Below, in pieces: positions 15,999 to 22,923 of a stretch of 64,000 nucleotides of DNA. The DNA comes from Akkermansiaceae bacterium UBA3385 (lineage in GTDB: Bacteria; Verrucomicrobiota; Verrucomicrobiia; Verrucomicrobiales; Akkermansiaceae). Below the pieces are notes generated by a model. It saw nothing but the letters and a program-made list of their open reading frames with translations. It made no database searches and had not been told where the DNA came from. The position numbers were made by a program, and so were the translations under genes. How positions within the stretch are numbered: position 1 is the first letter of the stretch; every line of letters starts with the position of its first letter. The stretch is from positions 20,669 through 84,668 of the forward strand of contig DEPT01000017.1 in the NCBI GenBank assembly GCA_002358905.1. Reading direction: 5' to 3'.

Positions 15999-18367
15999 AT
16001 GTTGATTTCTACGCGGTTTGAGTATATGGGGATTTCCGCGTTGTAAATGCGTTGTTCGTTGAAGCTGCCGGGGCAGGGAGCCCCATCCGCTACTACCTGG
16101 GGCTGGGCTCCAATGGGGAGTGCATGCAGTGCGAGGGTGGCGGTGTCACCTGTGGAATCCAGGTTCCCTTCACCTTCCCGCACAATGGAAATAGCGCGGC
16201 GCGAGGCTGTGTAATGGAAGCGGTGCAGCCTGTACATGCCGATTCGGTAGCCGTGGCCGTCACCTGCATCTTCATAGTGGTATGAGGTGGCACTTGTCTC
16301 CGGAGCCCACCACAGGTCATAGGTGACATGCGGTGCCGCATGCTGGTCGGTGTATTGCTGTACCGGCCAGCGGGGAATCAGGTGCCCGCCGCGAACAAAA
16401 GCTGGGATGCGGCTCATCGGCGTGGAAACCCACACTTCTTCTCCTGCATTCGGGGCAGGGGCATCCGTCCACAGTGAATACCAGTGCCCCGTTGGCATGT
16501 AAAGGAAGCGACCGCTTTCGCCGGGGTGGTGAACCGGGGCGATATAGAGGGAATCTCCCAGGAAGAATTCACTGCTGCGCCAGTACATGTCCGTGTTTTC
16601 GGGGTACATGAGCGCCAGGCTCCGGATGATGGGCAGCCCCTGGGCGTGGTAACGGTAGAATTGCGTGTAGAGATAAGGCAGCAGACGGTAGCGCTCCATG
16701 ATGGCCAAGCGCACGTGCTGCTCCACCAACGGGCCGAAGCACCAGGGTTCCTGACCACCGTATTCGCCGTTGCTGTGGTTGCGGAAAAAGGGGTGGAAGG
16801 CTGCCAGCTGCATCCAGCGGCAGAAGAGTTCCGGCGTGGGGTGCCCCAGGAAACCGCCTGTATCGGCTCCGCAGAAGGAGACCCCACTGGTGCTGAGACG
16901 TTGTACCATGAGATTGGCCATTTTCAGGTTCTCCCAGTCGGAGTTATTGTCTCCGGTCCAGGTGGCCGCGTAGCGCTGCAATCCGGCAAAACCGGCTCGC
17001 GTAAGAACAAAAGGCCGCCGGTCCGGAGCGTGGGTGAGCATGCCTTTTCGGGTGGCTCGCGCCATGCACTGGCCATATATGTTGTGCGCTTTGAGGTGCG
17101 AGCAGGAGTAGCCGTCAAACGCGTGCCGTGTGTCGTCCGGGAATGTTCGGTCCGGGAAAATCGAGGGTTCATTCATGTCTACCCAGATACCACGAACCCC
17201 GATTTCTGATACTTGTTTCTTAAACAGACCAGCCCACCAGTTGCGTGTGTCCGGCGAGGTGAAATCCGGGAACGTGCAGAGCCCCGGCCATACGTCTCCT
17301 TCCAGCAGAGCTCCATCGTGACGCCTGCAGAACACATTGCGTTCAAACCCGCTGCGCCATACAAAGTTGTCCGGGTTGATTTTTATGCCGGGGTCGGCAA
17401 TAGTGACTACCTTGAAGCCATCTTCACTCAGGCGCTCAATCATGCCGGCCGGGTCAGGGAAGTGTTCCTGGCTCCAGGTCAGGGACTGATAGTCCTCCAT
17501 GTGGTGGATATCCAGGTGAATGGCATCGCAGGGAATTTTCCGTTTGCGGAACTGGTGTGCCAGCTGCATGACCTTTGCTTCCGGGTAGTAGCTCCATTTG
17601 CTCTGGTGGTAACCCAGTGACCAGAGGGGCGGCATGGGGGGCAGACCGGTTATTCTGGTATATGTTGCTACAGTGTCCAGTGCATCTTTGCCGGCAATGA
17701 AGTAGTAGTCCATGTGCCCGCCATCTGCTCCGAAAAGAAGTCGGTCTTCACGTTCGCGCCCGAAATCAAAATACGAGCGCATCGTGTTATCAAAAAAGAT
17801 GCCGTATTGCATCCCTTGGTTCAGGCAAAGGAAAAAGGGAATGCTCTTGTACAGGGGATCGCTTTCTGTCGTGAATTTGTAGTGGTCTGCACCCCACATT
17901 TCCAGACGTCGGCCGCGCAGGTTCAGGGCACAGGGTTTGTCGCCCAGCCCGAAGAAGTGCGCCTCGGTGGGCATGTGTTTGAGCACCCAGACCAAGTCAT
18001 CGCCCGTGCGGTCGGAGCGGCGGTGTCCCATGCCCTCTGCATCTGCGCATAACAAACGCCCACTGTGGTTTTCATAAAACTCCAGCCCACCATCAATGCG
18101 GCGGATTCGGAGCTCCATCCGTTCTGTTCGTACGGCCAGGTATCCGGGTGTATCCTCTTCTTCAAGACTGGGTGGGGCGGGCTGGTATTCTGCCGCCACG
18201 CCGTAGCTGGGCACATTTTCAAAGACTGCCTGAGTTACATAGCGGCAGCGAATAACGCCCGGCTCCAGAAAAGTGAGACGGAGCCGGGTGTCGGGCAGCT
18301 CAATTTCAAGTGTCTGGGTATCCACCCACTCGAAGCTGCGCACGCTGGTGTTGAGACGCGTGGGCAT
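15995..18367 (-). CDS. Glycoside hydrolase family 31 (alpha-glucosidase-like)
   Basis: The 790-residue enzyme has the GH31 order: an N-terminal beta domain, a TIM barrel from about 240, and C-terminal beta domains. The catalytic nucleophile is Asp397 in GIWVDMNEPS and the acid/base is Asp473 in TWTGDNNSDWEN. It should release alpha-linked glucose or xylose from oligosaccharides. No signal peptide is visible, so it likely acts in the cytoplasm on imported sugars. It lies 25 nt after the HIT gene and overlaps the downstream histidine kinase. Exact substrate specificity cannot be read. Confidence 0.93.
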   Translation of the reverse strand: MPTRLNTSVRSFEWVDTQTLEIELPDTRLRLTFLEPGVIRCRYVTQAVFENVPSYGVAAEYQPAPPSLEEEDTPGYLAVRTERMELRIRRIDGGLEFYENHSGRLLCADAEGMGHRRSDRTGDDLVWVLKHMPTEAHFFGLGDKPCALNLRGRRLEMWGADHYKFTTESDPLYKSIPFFLCLNQGMQYGIFFDNTMRSYFDFGREREDRLLFGADGGHMDYYFIAGKDALDTVATYTRITGLPPMPPLWSLGYHQSKWSYYPEAKVMQLAHQFRKRKIPCDAIHLDIHHMEDYQSLTWSQEHFPDPAGMIERLSEDGFKVVTIADPGIKINPDNFVWRSGFERNVFCRRHDGALLEGDVWPGLCTFPDFTSPDTRNWWAGLFKKQVSEIGVRGIWVDMNEPSIFPDRTFPDDTRHAFDGYSCSHLKAHNIYGQCMARATRKGMLTHAPDRRPFVLTRAGFAGLQRYAATWTGDNNSDWENLKMANLMVQRLSTSGVSFCGADTGGFLGHPTPELFCRWMQLAAFHPFFRNHSNGEYGGQEPWCFGPLVEQHVRLAIMERYRLLPYLYTQFYRYHAQGLPIIRSLALMYPENTDMYWRSSEFFLGDSLYIAPVHHPGESGRFLYMPTGHWYSLWTDAPAPNAGEEVWVSTPMSRIPAFVRGGHLIPRWPVQQYTDQHAAPHVTYDLWWAPETSATSYHYEDAGDGHGYRIGMYRLHRFHYTASRRAISIVREGEGNLDSTGDTATLALHALPIGAQPQVVADGAPCPGSFNEQRIYNAEIPIYSNRVEINI

Positions 18368-18392
18368 TGCTGCCTGTGCAGGAATGATTTGA

Positions 18393-18737
18393 CTAGCCGG
18401 GGGGCCACTGCAGGGAACGCCCGCCGATAATGTGGATATGCAGGTGGGGCACGGTCTGACCGCCGTTCTCTCCCGTGTTCATCACGGTGCGGTAGCCACC
18501 TTCCTCGATGCCTTCTGCGCGGGCTATGTCGCCCACCTTGAGCATGAGGTGCGCCAGCAGCTCGGCATCTTCGGTTGTGGCTGCGGCTATGCTGGGTATC
18601 GGCTTGCGGGGTATCAGCAGCACATGCACCGGAGCAGCAGGTGCTATGTCGCGGAATGCCACGCACAGCTCATCTTCGTACACGATAGCGGCGGGTATCT
18701 CCTTGTCCGCTATCTTCTGAAAAAGTGTTTTTTCCAT
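18393..18737 (-). CDS. HIT-family nucleotide hydrolase (HinT-like)
   Basis: The 114-residue protein has the histidine triad HLHIHIIGG with His98, His100 and His102, where the middle histidine is the nucleophile. The N-terminal IADKEIPAAIVYEDE is the typical HinT start. These enzymes hydrolyse purine nucleoside phosphoramidates and related adducts. It is the first gene of the HIT-GH31-kinase unit and has its own promoter with a short leader. Confidence 0.93.
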   Translation of the reverse strand: MEKTLFQKIADKEIPAAIVYEDELCVAFRDIAPAAPVHVLLIPRKPIPSIAAATTEDAELLAHLMLKVGDIARAEGIEEGGYRTVMNTGENGGQTVPHLHIHIIGGRSLQWPPG

Positions 18738-18746
18738 GTGAGGTTA

Positions 18747-18775
18747 TTTTTAGCATAACAGCGTCCTGCTGGCAA
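18747..18775 (-). promoter_or_regulatory. HIT-gene promoter, very short leader
   Basis: On the minus strand TTGCCA (18770-18775) is followed after 17 bp by TAAAAA (18747-18752). Nine nt lead to the ATG. Confidence 0.5.
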
Positions 18776-18785
18776 GTGAATAGTG

Positions 18786-18826
18786 AAAAAAACGCCCGGC
18801 TGGTCGGGAGTACCGAACCAGCCGGG
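18786..18826 (-). terminator. rpmI-rplT terminator
   Basis: The arms CCCGGCTGGT (18795-18804) and ACCAGCCGGG (18817-18826) pair perfectly and are followed on the minus strand by CG and seven T. Confidence 0.85.
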
Positions 18827-18860
18827 ATTAAGGAGTTAATGTTTCGTTTGCCGAAGGTGT

Positions 18861-19244
18861 TTACGCCTTGAGAGTGGCACCCTCCTTGGCCTCGATTGCC
18901 TTCTTGGCCTGCTCGAAAACAGCCTTGAAAGCCTCCGGGTTGGCGATAGCCAGCTCGGACAGGGACTTGCGGTCCAGATCGATGTTGGCAGCCTTGAGAC
19001 CTTCCATGAAACGGGAGTAGGTCAGACCGAGGGGACGCACGGCGGCGGAGATACGAGCGGTCCAGAGGCGACGGAACTGACCCTTACGCTTCTTACGGTC
19101 GCGGTACTCATACTGCCATGCTTTGTAAACAGCATCCTTAGCGTAGCGGAAGAGCTTGCTGCGGAAACCGCGGAAGCCCTTGGCGCGAAGCAGGATGCGC
19201 TTGCGGCGGGCGCGGGATGCCGGCCCATTTGTAGCACGTGCCAT
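18861..19244 (-). CDS. rplT: 50S ribosomal protein L20
   Basis: The 127-residue basic protein has the L20 signatures: an RRKRILLRAKGFRGFRSKLF stretch and YKAWQYEYRDRKKRKGQFRRLW. SYSRF-like and GLKAANIDLDRKSLSELA segments are also present. It is about 10 residues longer than E. coli L20 because of an Ala/Lys-rich tail. It nucleates 50S assembly and in many bacteria represses its own operon. It follows rpmI after a 152-nt spacer that contains a GC-rich hairpin. infC, the usual first gene of this operon, is not upstream. Confidence 0.97.
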   Translation of the reverse strand: MARATNGPASRARRKRILLRAKGFRGFRSKLFRYAKDAVYKAWQYEYRDRKKRKGQFRRLWTARISAAVRPLGLTYSRFMEGLKAANIDLDRKSLSELAIANPEAFKAVFEQAKKAIEAKEGATLKA

Positions 19245-19350
19245 AGTTCTTTTTTATCTATATGCGTTGAACAGACTGTTCTTCCTCACCTCCTTGCAGT
19301 CTCGCCTGTTCGATCCCCGACAGTATATCGCGGGGAAGGCTGCATGAAGG

Positions 19351-19369
19351 CCGCCCGATATGCGGGCGG
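19351..19369 (-). promoter_or_regulatory. GC-rich hairpin in the rpmI-rplT spacer
   Basis: The 7-bp arms CCGCCCG (19351-19357) and CGGGCGG (19363-19369) pair perfectly and have no T tract, so it is not a terminator. It may stabilise the message or take part in L20 autoregulation; the latter is inference. Confidence 0.4.
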
Positions 19370-19397
19370 TGCTTGGCTGGTAGCCATGTTCCTCGGC

Positions 19398-19607
19398 TTA
19401 AGCGAAGGGCATGTTCTGCTTCACTGCCCAAACCTGGGTGGCGTCCACCAGAGCGGGACGTCCAAGAGCGCGCTTGCGCTTGCTGGACTTCTTCTGGAGA
19501 ATGTGACGCTTACCCTGCTTGCGACGCAGAACCTTGCCCGTGCCGGTCACCTTGAAACGCTTGGCCACGGCCTTACGTGTCTTGTTGATACCACCTTTGC
19601 GGGTCAT
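19398..19607 (-). CDS. rpmI: 50S ribosomal protein L35
   Basis: The 69-residue basic protein starts MTRKGGINKTRKAVAKRFKV and continues with the L35 motif GKVLRRKQGKRHILQKKSSKRKR. An in-frame GTG six codons upstream would place the start between the -10 box and the true ATG, so the ATG at 19607 is chosen. It is cotranscribed with rplT and lacks an upstream infC. Confidence 0.95.
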   Translation of the reverse strand: MTRKGGINKTRKAVAKRFKVTGTGKVLRRKQGKRHILQKKSSKRKRALGRPALVDATQVWAVKQNMPFA

Positions 19608-19616
19608 GGTGCAGGG

Positions 19617-19644
19617 ATTATACACAGCTTTTCCCGTCTGGCAA
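19617..19644 (-). promoter_or_regulatory. rpmI promoter, near-leaderless
   Basis: On the minus strand TTGCCA (19639-19644) is followed after 16 bp by a perfect TATAAT (19617-19622). Nine nt lead to the ATG. Confidence 0.75.
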
Positions 19645-19699
19645 GAAAAATATCACCTCTTTAGATGAAAAATAATTTTTTTTGTCAATTCCTACTTTT

Positions 19700-19730
19700 T
19701 TGCTTGCAATAAGATTAGAATTATTCTAAT
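19700..19730 (+). promoter_or_regulatory. ArsC/Spx-gene promoter with PerR-box-like palindrome
   Basis: TTGCTT (19700-19705) is followed after 16 bp by TATTCT (19722-19727). A perfect 17-bp palindrome, ATTAGAATTATTCTAAT (19714-19730), covers the -10. Its core differs from the PerR box TTATAATNATTATAA by one symmetric change per half. The ATG is 11 nt after the -10. Confidence 0.65.
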
Positions 19731-19738
19731 TTGTCGCC

Positions 19739-20101
19739 ATGAACACGACATTCATTGAATATCCGAAGTGCACGACATGCAAGAAGGCCAAGACCTGGCT
19801 TGCGGGGCAGGGGGTGGAGTTTGCGGACCGCCACATTGCAGAGCAACAGCCCACGGCAGAGGAGCTGCGCAGCTGGTGGCAGGCCAGCGGGCTGCCACTG
19901 AAGAAGTTTTTCAACACCTGTGGCGTGAAGTACCGCGAGATGAACCTTTCCGAGAAGCTCAAGAGCATGAACGATGACGAGCAGCTGGCACTGCTGGCCA
20001 CGGACGGTCTGCTGGTGAAGCGCCCGATTCTGGTGACGGAGGACGGCAAGGTGATTCCCGGATTCAAGGCCGAGACATGGGCCGCCGCCCTGGGTAAGTG
20101 A
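19739..20101 (+). CDS. ArsC/Spx-family thioredoxin-fold protein (YffB-like)
   Basis: The 120-residue protein has a CxxC at Cys11/Cys14 in the first thioredoxin-like loop (YPKCTTCKKAKTWL). The family segment LVKRPILV near residue 92 and a C-terminal tail GFKAETWAAAL are also present. This layout is shared by glutaredoxin-like arsenate reductases and Spx regulators. The Spx contact residues for RNA polymerase cannot be verified by eye. No arsenic genes are adjacent. The peroxide- or iron-type operator over its promoter suggests a role in redox stress. Confidence 0.85.
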   Translation: MNTTFIEYPKCTTCKKAKTWLAGQGVEFADRHIAEQQPTAEELRSWWQASGLPLKKFFNTCGVKYREMNLSEKLKSMNDDEQLALLATDGLLVKRPILVTEDGKVIPGFKAETWAAALGK

Positions 20102-20139
20102 TTCTTTTCATAAGCCAATAACGTAATTGCATACAACAA

Positions 20140-20183
20140 GAACCGCGCATCGGGAGTGTCCCCGGTGCGCGGTTCATTCTTTG
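20140..20183 (+). terminator. Terminator of the ArsC/Spx-like gene; member of a paired hairpin repeat
   Basis: The arms GAACCGCGCATCGGG (20140-20154) and CCCGGTGCGCGGTTC (20161-20175) pair with one G-U and are followed by ATTCTTT. A close copy lies at 21620-21650. Confidence 0.7.
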
Positions 20184-20203
20184 AGAACCAGGCGTTTTTA
20201 TAC

Positions 20204-20232
20204 TTGCAGGATACGAGAGTAAGTGCTAGCAT
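20204..20232 (+). promoter_or_regulatory. Promoter of the lipoprotein/radical SAM pair, predicted leaderless
   Basis: TTGCAG (20204-20209) is followed after 17 bp by TAGCAT (20227-20232). Six nt lead to the ATG at 20239. Confidence 0.55.
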
Positions 20233-20238
20233 AAGGGC

Positions 20239-20505
20239 ATGAAAATCAACCCATCTACCCATAAGAAGAAATTGTTGTACCCCGTGGCAGCTGCGGTGGT
20301 GCTTTCCGGTTGCCAGCAGCAGCAACATCCTCAGCGCCTGAGTGGAGCCCCGCTGCCGCCGCCGGATGTGCAGCTTGAGCCAGCGGTAAAGCCGCAGGAA
20401 AAGAAGGGAAGTACCAGCCCGCAGAGGCTGGTCGGGAGAAAGGCTGTCAGGGAAGGGCGCGGGAAGAATCAACACTTTCCAGGTAAGAAACGAGTCTCGC
20501 GGTGA
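20239..20505 (+). CDS. Small Pro/Gln-rich lipoprotein, coupled to radical SAM enzyme
   Basis: The 88-residue protein has a signal peptide and lipobox VLSGC, with the lipidated cysteine near residue 25 followed by QQQQ. The mature part is polar and rich in Pro, Arg, Lys and Gln, with no recognised domain and probably no stable fold. Its TGA overlaps the GTG start of the radical SAM gene (GTGA). This makes it a candidate substrate or partner of that enzyme, but no precursor-peptide motif is recognised. Confidence 0.6.
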   Translation: MKINPSTHKKKLLYPVAAAVVLSGCQQQQHPQRLSGAPLPPPDVQLEPAVKPQEKKGSTSPQRLVGRKAVREGRGKNQHFPGKKRVSR

Positions 20506-21614
20506 GAGAAACACTGCAGCTGACCCTGTGCCTCACGCATGATTGCACCCTGCGTTGCGCCTATTGCTATGCAGGGCGCAAATATGCACACGCCATGACC
20601 CGCGAGATTGCAGAGCTGGGCATGGAAGCCGGGTTGGCAGAAGCGCAGCGCACCGGGCGCGGTGTGGATATGAGCTTTTTTGGTGGCGAGCCGCTGCTGG
20701 AGTGGGATTTACTGCGCCATTGCCATGCGTATATGGAACGCCGCGCGGCGGAGCTGGGAGTGGCTGTGCGCTATGGCATTACCACCAATGGCACTTTGCT
20801 GGACCGCGAGCGGCTCGAATGGATGGCCGAGCGGGATTTCCTGGTGGGGCTTTCGGTGGATGGTTCGCCAGAAATGCATAATGTGAATCGCCGCTATGCC
20901 GATGGGCAGGGAAGCCACGCTGCCGTGGCGCGGACGCTGGAGTTTTTGCGGGAGTTTCCTTTGCTCCGCAGCCGGGTCATCTGTGTGGTGAATCCGGCGA
21001 ATCACCACAGGCTCAGTGAGGGAGTGCAGTGGCTGAGTACACATTATGGTGGCGTTATCGGGTTGAACTTCGACTATTGGAGCCAGTGGAGTGATGCGGA
21101 GTTCGAATCTCTGTGCCGGCAGCTGGAGACCTTGCAGCAAAAAATACTGGAATCCTACCGGGCTGGCACACCTGTGCGCGAGGAGAATATCGAAGGAAAA
21201 ATATGGAGCGCTTTCCAGGAGGGGGAACACTGCTGCGAGCATTGCTCCATTGGTGAGCAGGAGCTTGCGGTTTCGGTAGACGGGCATTTCTTTCCCTGTT
21301 CACGCATGGTCGGGGTGGGCGATAACCCGGAGATAACTTTTGGTGATGTGTACCACGGCATCGACCGTGCCAGACAGGCATACTATATTGCAACCCGGGG
21401 TAATGCCACGCCGGAATGCCGCCTTTGCTCGCTGCGCCACCGCTGCCTGAATACCTGTGGCTGCACCAACTATGCCGGCACGGGGAGTATCAACCGGGTG
21501 TCGCCCTTCCTGTGTAATCTTGAGCAGAAATTGATTGACGTAGCCGATTCCCTTGCCGAGACGCTGTATCAGGAATCGAATCCGGCCTTTATGCAGCGTT
21601 TTTATCGTGTATAA
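20502..21614 (+). CDS. Radical SAM/SPASM-domain enzyme
   Basis: The 370-residue protein carries the radical SAM cluster motif Cys15-x3-Cys19-x2-Cys22 (CTLRCAYC). The SAM-binding FFGGEPLLEW follows at about 60 and the GLSVDGSPEMHN segment after that. The C-terminal SPASM region has many cysteines: CCEHCSIGEQ, FFPCSRM, then CRLCSLRHRCLNTCGC and a last Cys near residue 342. These should bind two extra iron-sulfur clusters. The layout matches sulfatase-maturating and peptide-modifying enzymes. It starts at GTG 20502, overlapping the lipoprotein gene. No sulfatase is adjacent, so a peptide target is plausible but unproven. Confidence 0.85.
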   Translation: MRETLQLTLCLTHDCTLRCAYCYAGRKYAHAMTREIAELGMEAGLAEAQRTGRGVDMSFFGGEPLLEWDLLRHCHAYMERRAAELGVAVRYGITTNGTLLDRERLEWMAERDFLVGLSVDGSPEMHNVNRRYADGQGSHAAVARTLEFLREFPLLRSRVICVVNPANHHRLSEGVQWLSTHYGGVIGLNFDYWSQWSDAEFESLCRQLETLQQKILESYRAGTPVREENIEGKIWSAFQEGEHCCEHCSIGEQELAVSVDGHFFPCSRMVGVGDNPEITFGDVYHGIDRARQAYYIATRGNATPECRLCSLRHRCLNTCGCTNYAGTGSINRVSPFLCNLEQKLIDVADSLAETLYQESNPAFMQRFYRV

Positions 21615-21619
21615 CAAAT

Positions 21620-21650
21620 CGCGCGCCGGGAGATTCCCCGGTGCGCGGTC
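21620..21650. repeat. GC-rich hairpin, near copy of the hairpin at 20140
   Basis: The sequence GCGCGCCGGGAGATTCCCCG (21621-21640) and its continuation to 21648 match the 20140 hairpin closely in both arms. It may end transcription of the radical SAM gene; the T tract is weak on both strands. Confidence 0.55.
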
Positions 21651-21673
21651 TGAATTTGCAAGGCAAAGGAACT

Positions 21674-22900
21674 TCAGTCTTTTGTGATGAAGAATTTGCC
21701 GTAGGTATTGCGGTCGGATTCCTCGTTGTTGAAAGTGATGAAGATACGTGGTGTGTTCACTTTTGCCGTGGCGGTGAGGGTGTAGTAGTGGTCCTGACCG
21801 TTATCGGCAATAGCCGTGGTGCGGACATCCTCAGAGATGAGGGTGTCGCCATCGTAAAGCGCCACGCGGGCGATGATGGCCTTATCTCCACCGGTGGGCT
21901 TGAAGTGCAGCTTGTAGGTGCCGGCTTCGCTGATGGGAAGCTTGCCGAGCAGCTCGGTGGGCTGTCCTTGGATGGGCAGGGTGCCGGGTGACCAGCCGCG
22001 CACAAGCTGCAGGCCGTGCGTCCAGTCACGGATGACGATATCGGCAGACTGACCCAGCACAGAGTTGGGGGCGAGCTGCTTCATCTGCGTGGCGTACTGG
22101 CGGATGAGGTCGGAACCGCCGGCACCGGCGCGGCGGCGGATGGTGCCGATGGCATAGGCACAGGCATTCTGCTTCTGCTGCACAGTGTGCAGGGGATTGG
22201 CGATGGCGGCATCCTGAGCCTTCAGAATGTCGGCCAGAGTCATATCAGCAGCTTTATCGCCCACGGTCGTGTTGAAGAAATTGAGGGCGGCAAGGCAACC
22301 GGCCTTATCCTCGGGGTCGGCTTCCTTGATAAGCTGCTGCACACGGTCGGGGCGCTCCAGATTTTCAACACGGCAGGCCTGCAGAAGCAGGTTGGCACGC
22401 TCTTCTCCCTTGGTTTCTGCGGCCGCAGCCATAAGCTGCTGCTGCTTCTGCAGACCTGCTTTGCGGCGGGAGATGGTGAGGGCGATGCGACCGGCCTCGG
22501 GGTAGACCATGGCGGGACCGGAAATCCAGGAATAGATGCGCCCCGTCTTGTCGTACATGACCACGGCAGGGAAAGCGTGCTTGCTGTGCACATGGGGCAG
22601 GGCAAGCTTACCCATGGTTTTCTCCAGGGCGGCTTTCTGGACGTCATTCAGGCTTTCGGGCAGCGGTACCAGCATCATCACGGAGTTGCCGGCGGCTTTC
22701 ACGATTTCGGGAGCGTTGTACAGCGCCGTCATCTGCTCCTTGGCGCGCTTGTCCCAGCCTTCGCCATAGACGAAGAGGATGTAGCCCTCCTCATTCACCT
22801 TGGCCTGGGCCTGCTCATAGGTGGCTACTTTGGTGGCAGCCTGCACCGGCATCAGAGTGGTGGCGGCCAGGCACATCAGTAAGGAAAATGCAAGTTTCAT
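21674..22900 (-). CDS. Secreted thioredoxin-like protein of unknown function
   Basis: The 408-residue protein has a clear Sec signal peptide cut near residue 22 (PVQA). The next 120 residues look like a thioredoxin fold (YILFVYGEGWDKRAKEQM, later HAFPAVVMYDKTGRIY). GEGWDKR replaces the expected WCxxC, so redox activity is unlikely. A helical middle and a beta-rich C-terminal domain follow (about 300-408), ending in IFITFNNEES. It lies 23 nt after the transglutaminase-like gene, so the two form an operon. No known function is recognised. Confidence 0.6.
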   Translation of the reverse strand: MKLAFSLLMCLAATTLMPVQAATKVATYEQAQAKVNEEGYILFVYGEGWDKRAKEQMTALYNAPEIVKAAGNSVMMLVPLPESLNDVQKAALEKTMGKLALPHVHSKHAFPAVVMYDKTGRIYSWISGPAMVYPEAGRIALTISRRKAGLQKQQQLMAAAAETKGEERANLLLQACRVENLERPDRVQQLIKEADPEDKAGCLAALNFFNTTVGDKAADMTLADILKAQDAAIANPLHTVQQKQNACAYAIGTIRRRAGAGGSDLIRQYATQMKQLAPNSVLGQSADIVIRDWTHGLQLVRGWSPGTLPIQGQPTELLGKLPISEAGTYKLHFKPTGGDKAIIARVALYDGDTLISEDVRTTAIADNGQDHYYTLTATAKVNTPRIFITFNNEESDRNTYGKFFITKD

Positions 22901-22923
22901 ATTGTTGCAGAAGGTGAGTTGAA

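Noticed and set aside
19739..20101. Arsenic resistance operon
   Set aside because: No arsR, arsB or acr3 gene is adjacent, so the ArsC/Spx fold call is not evidence for arsenate reduction.
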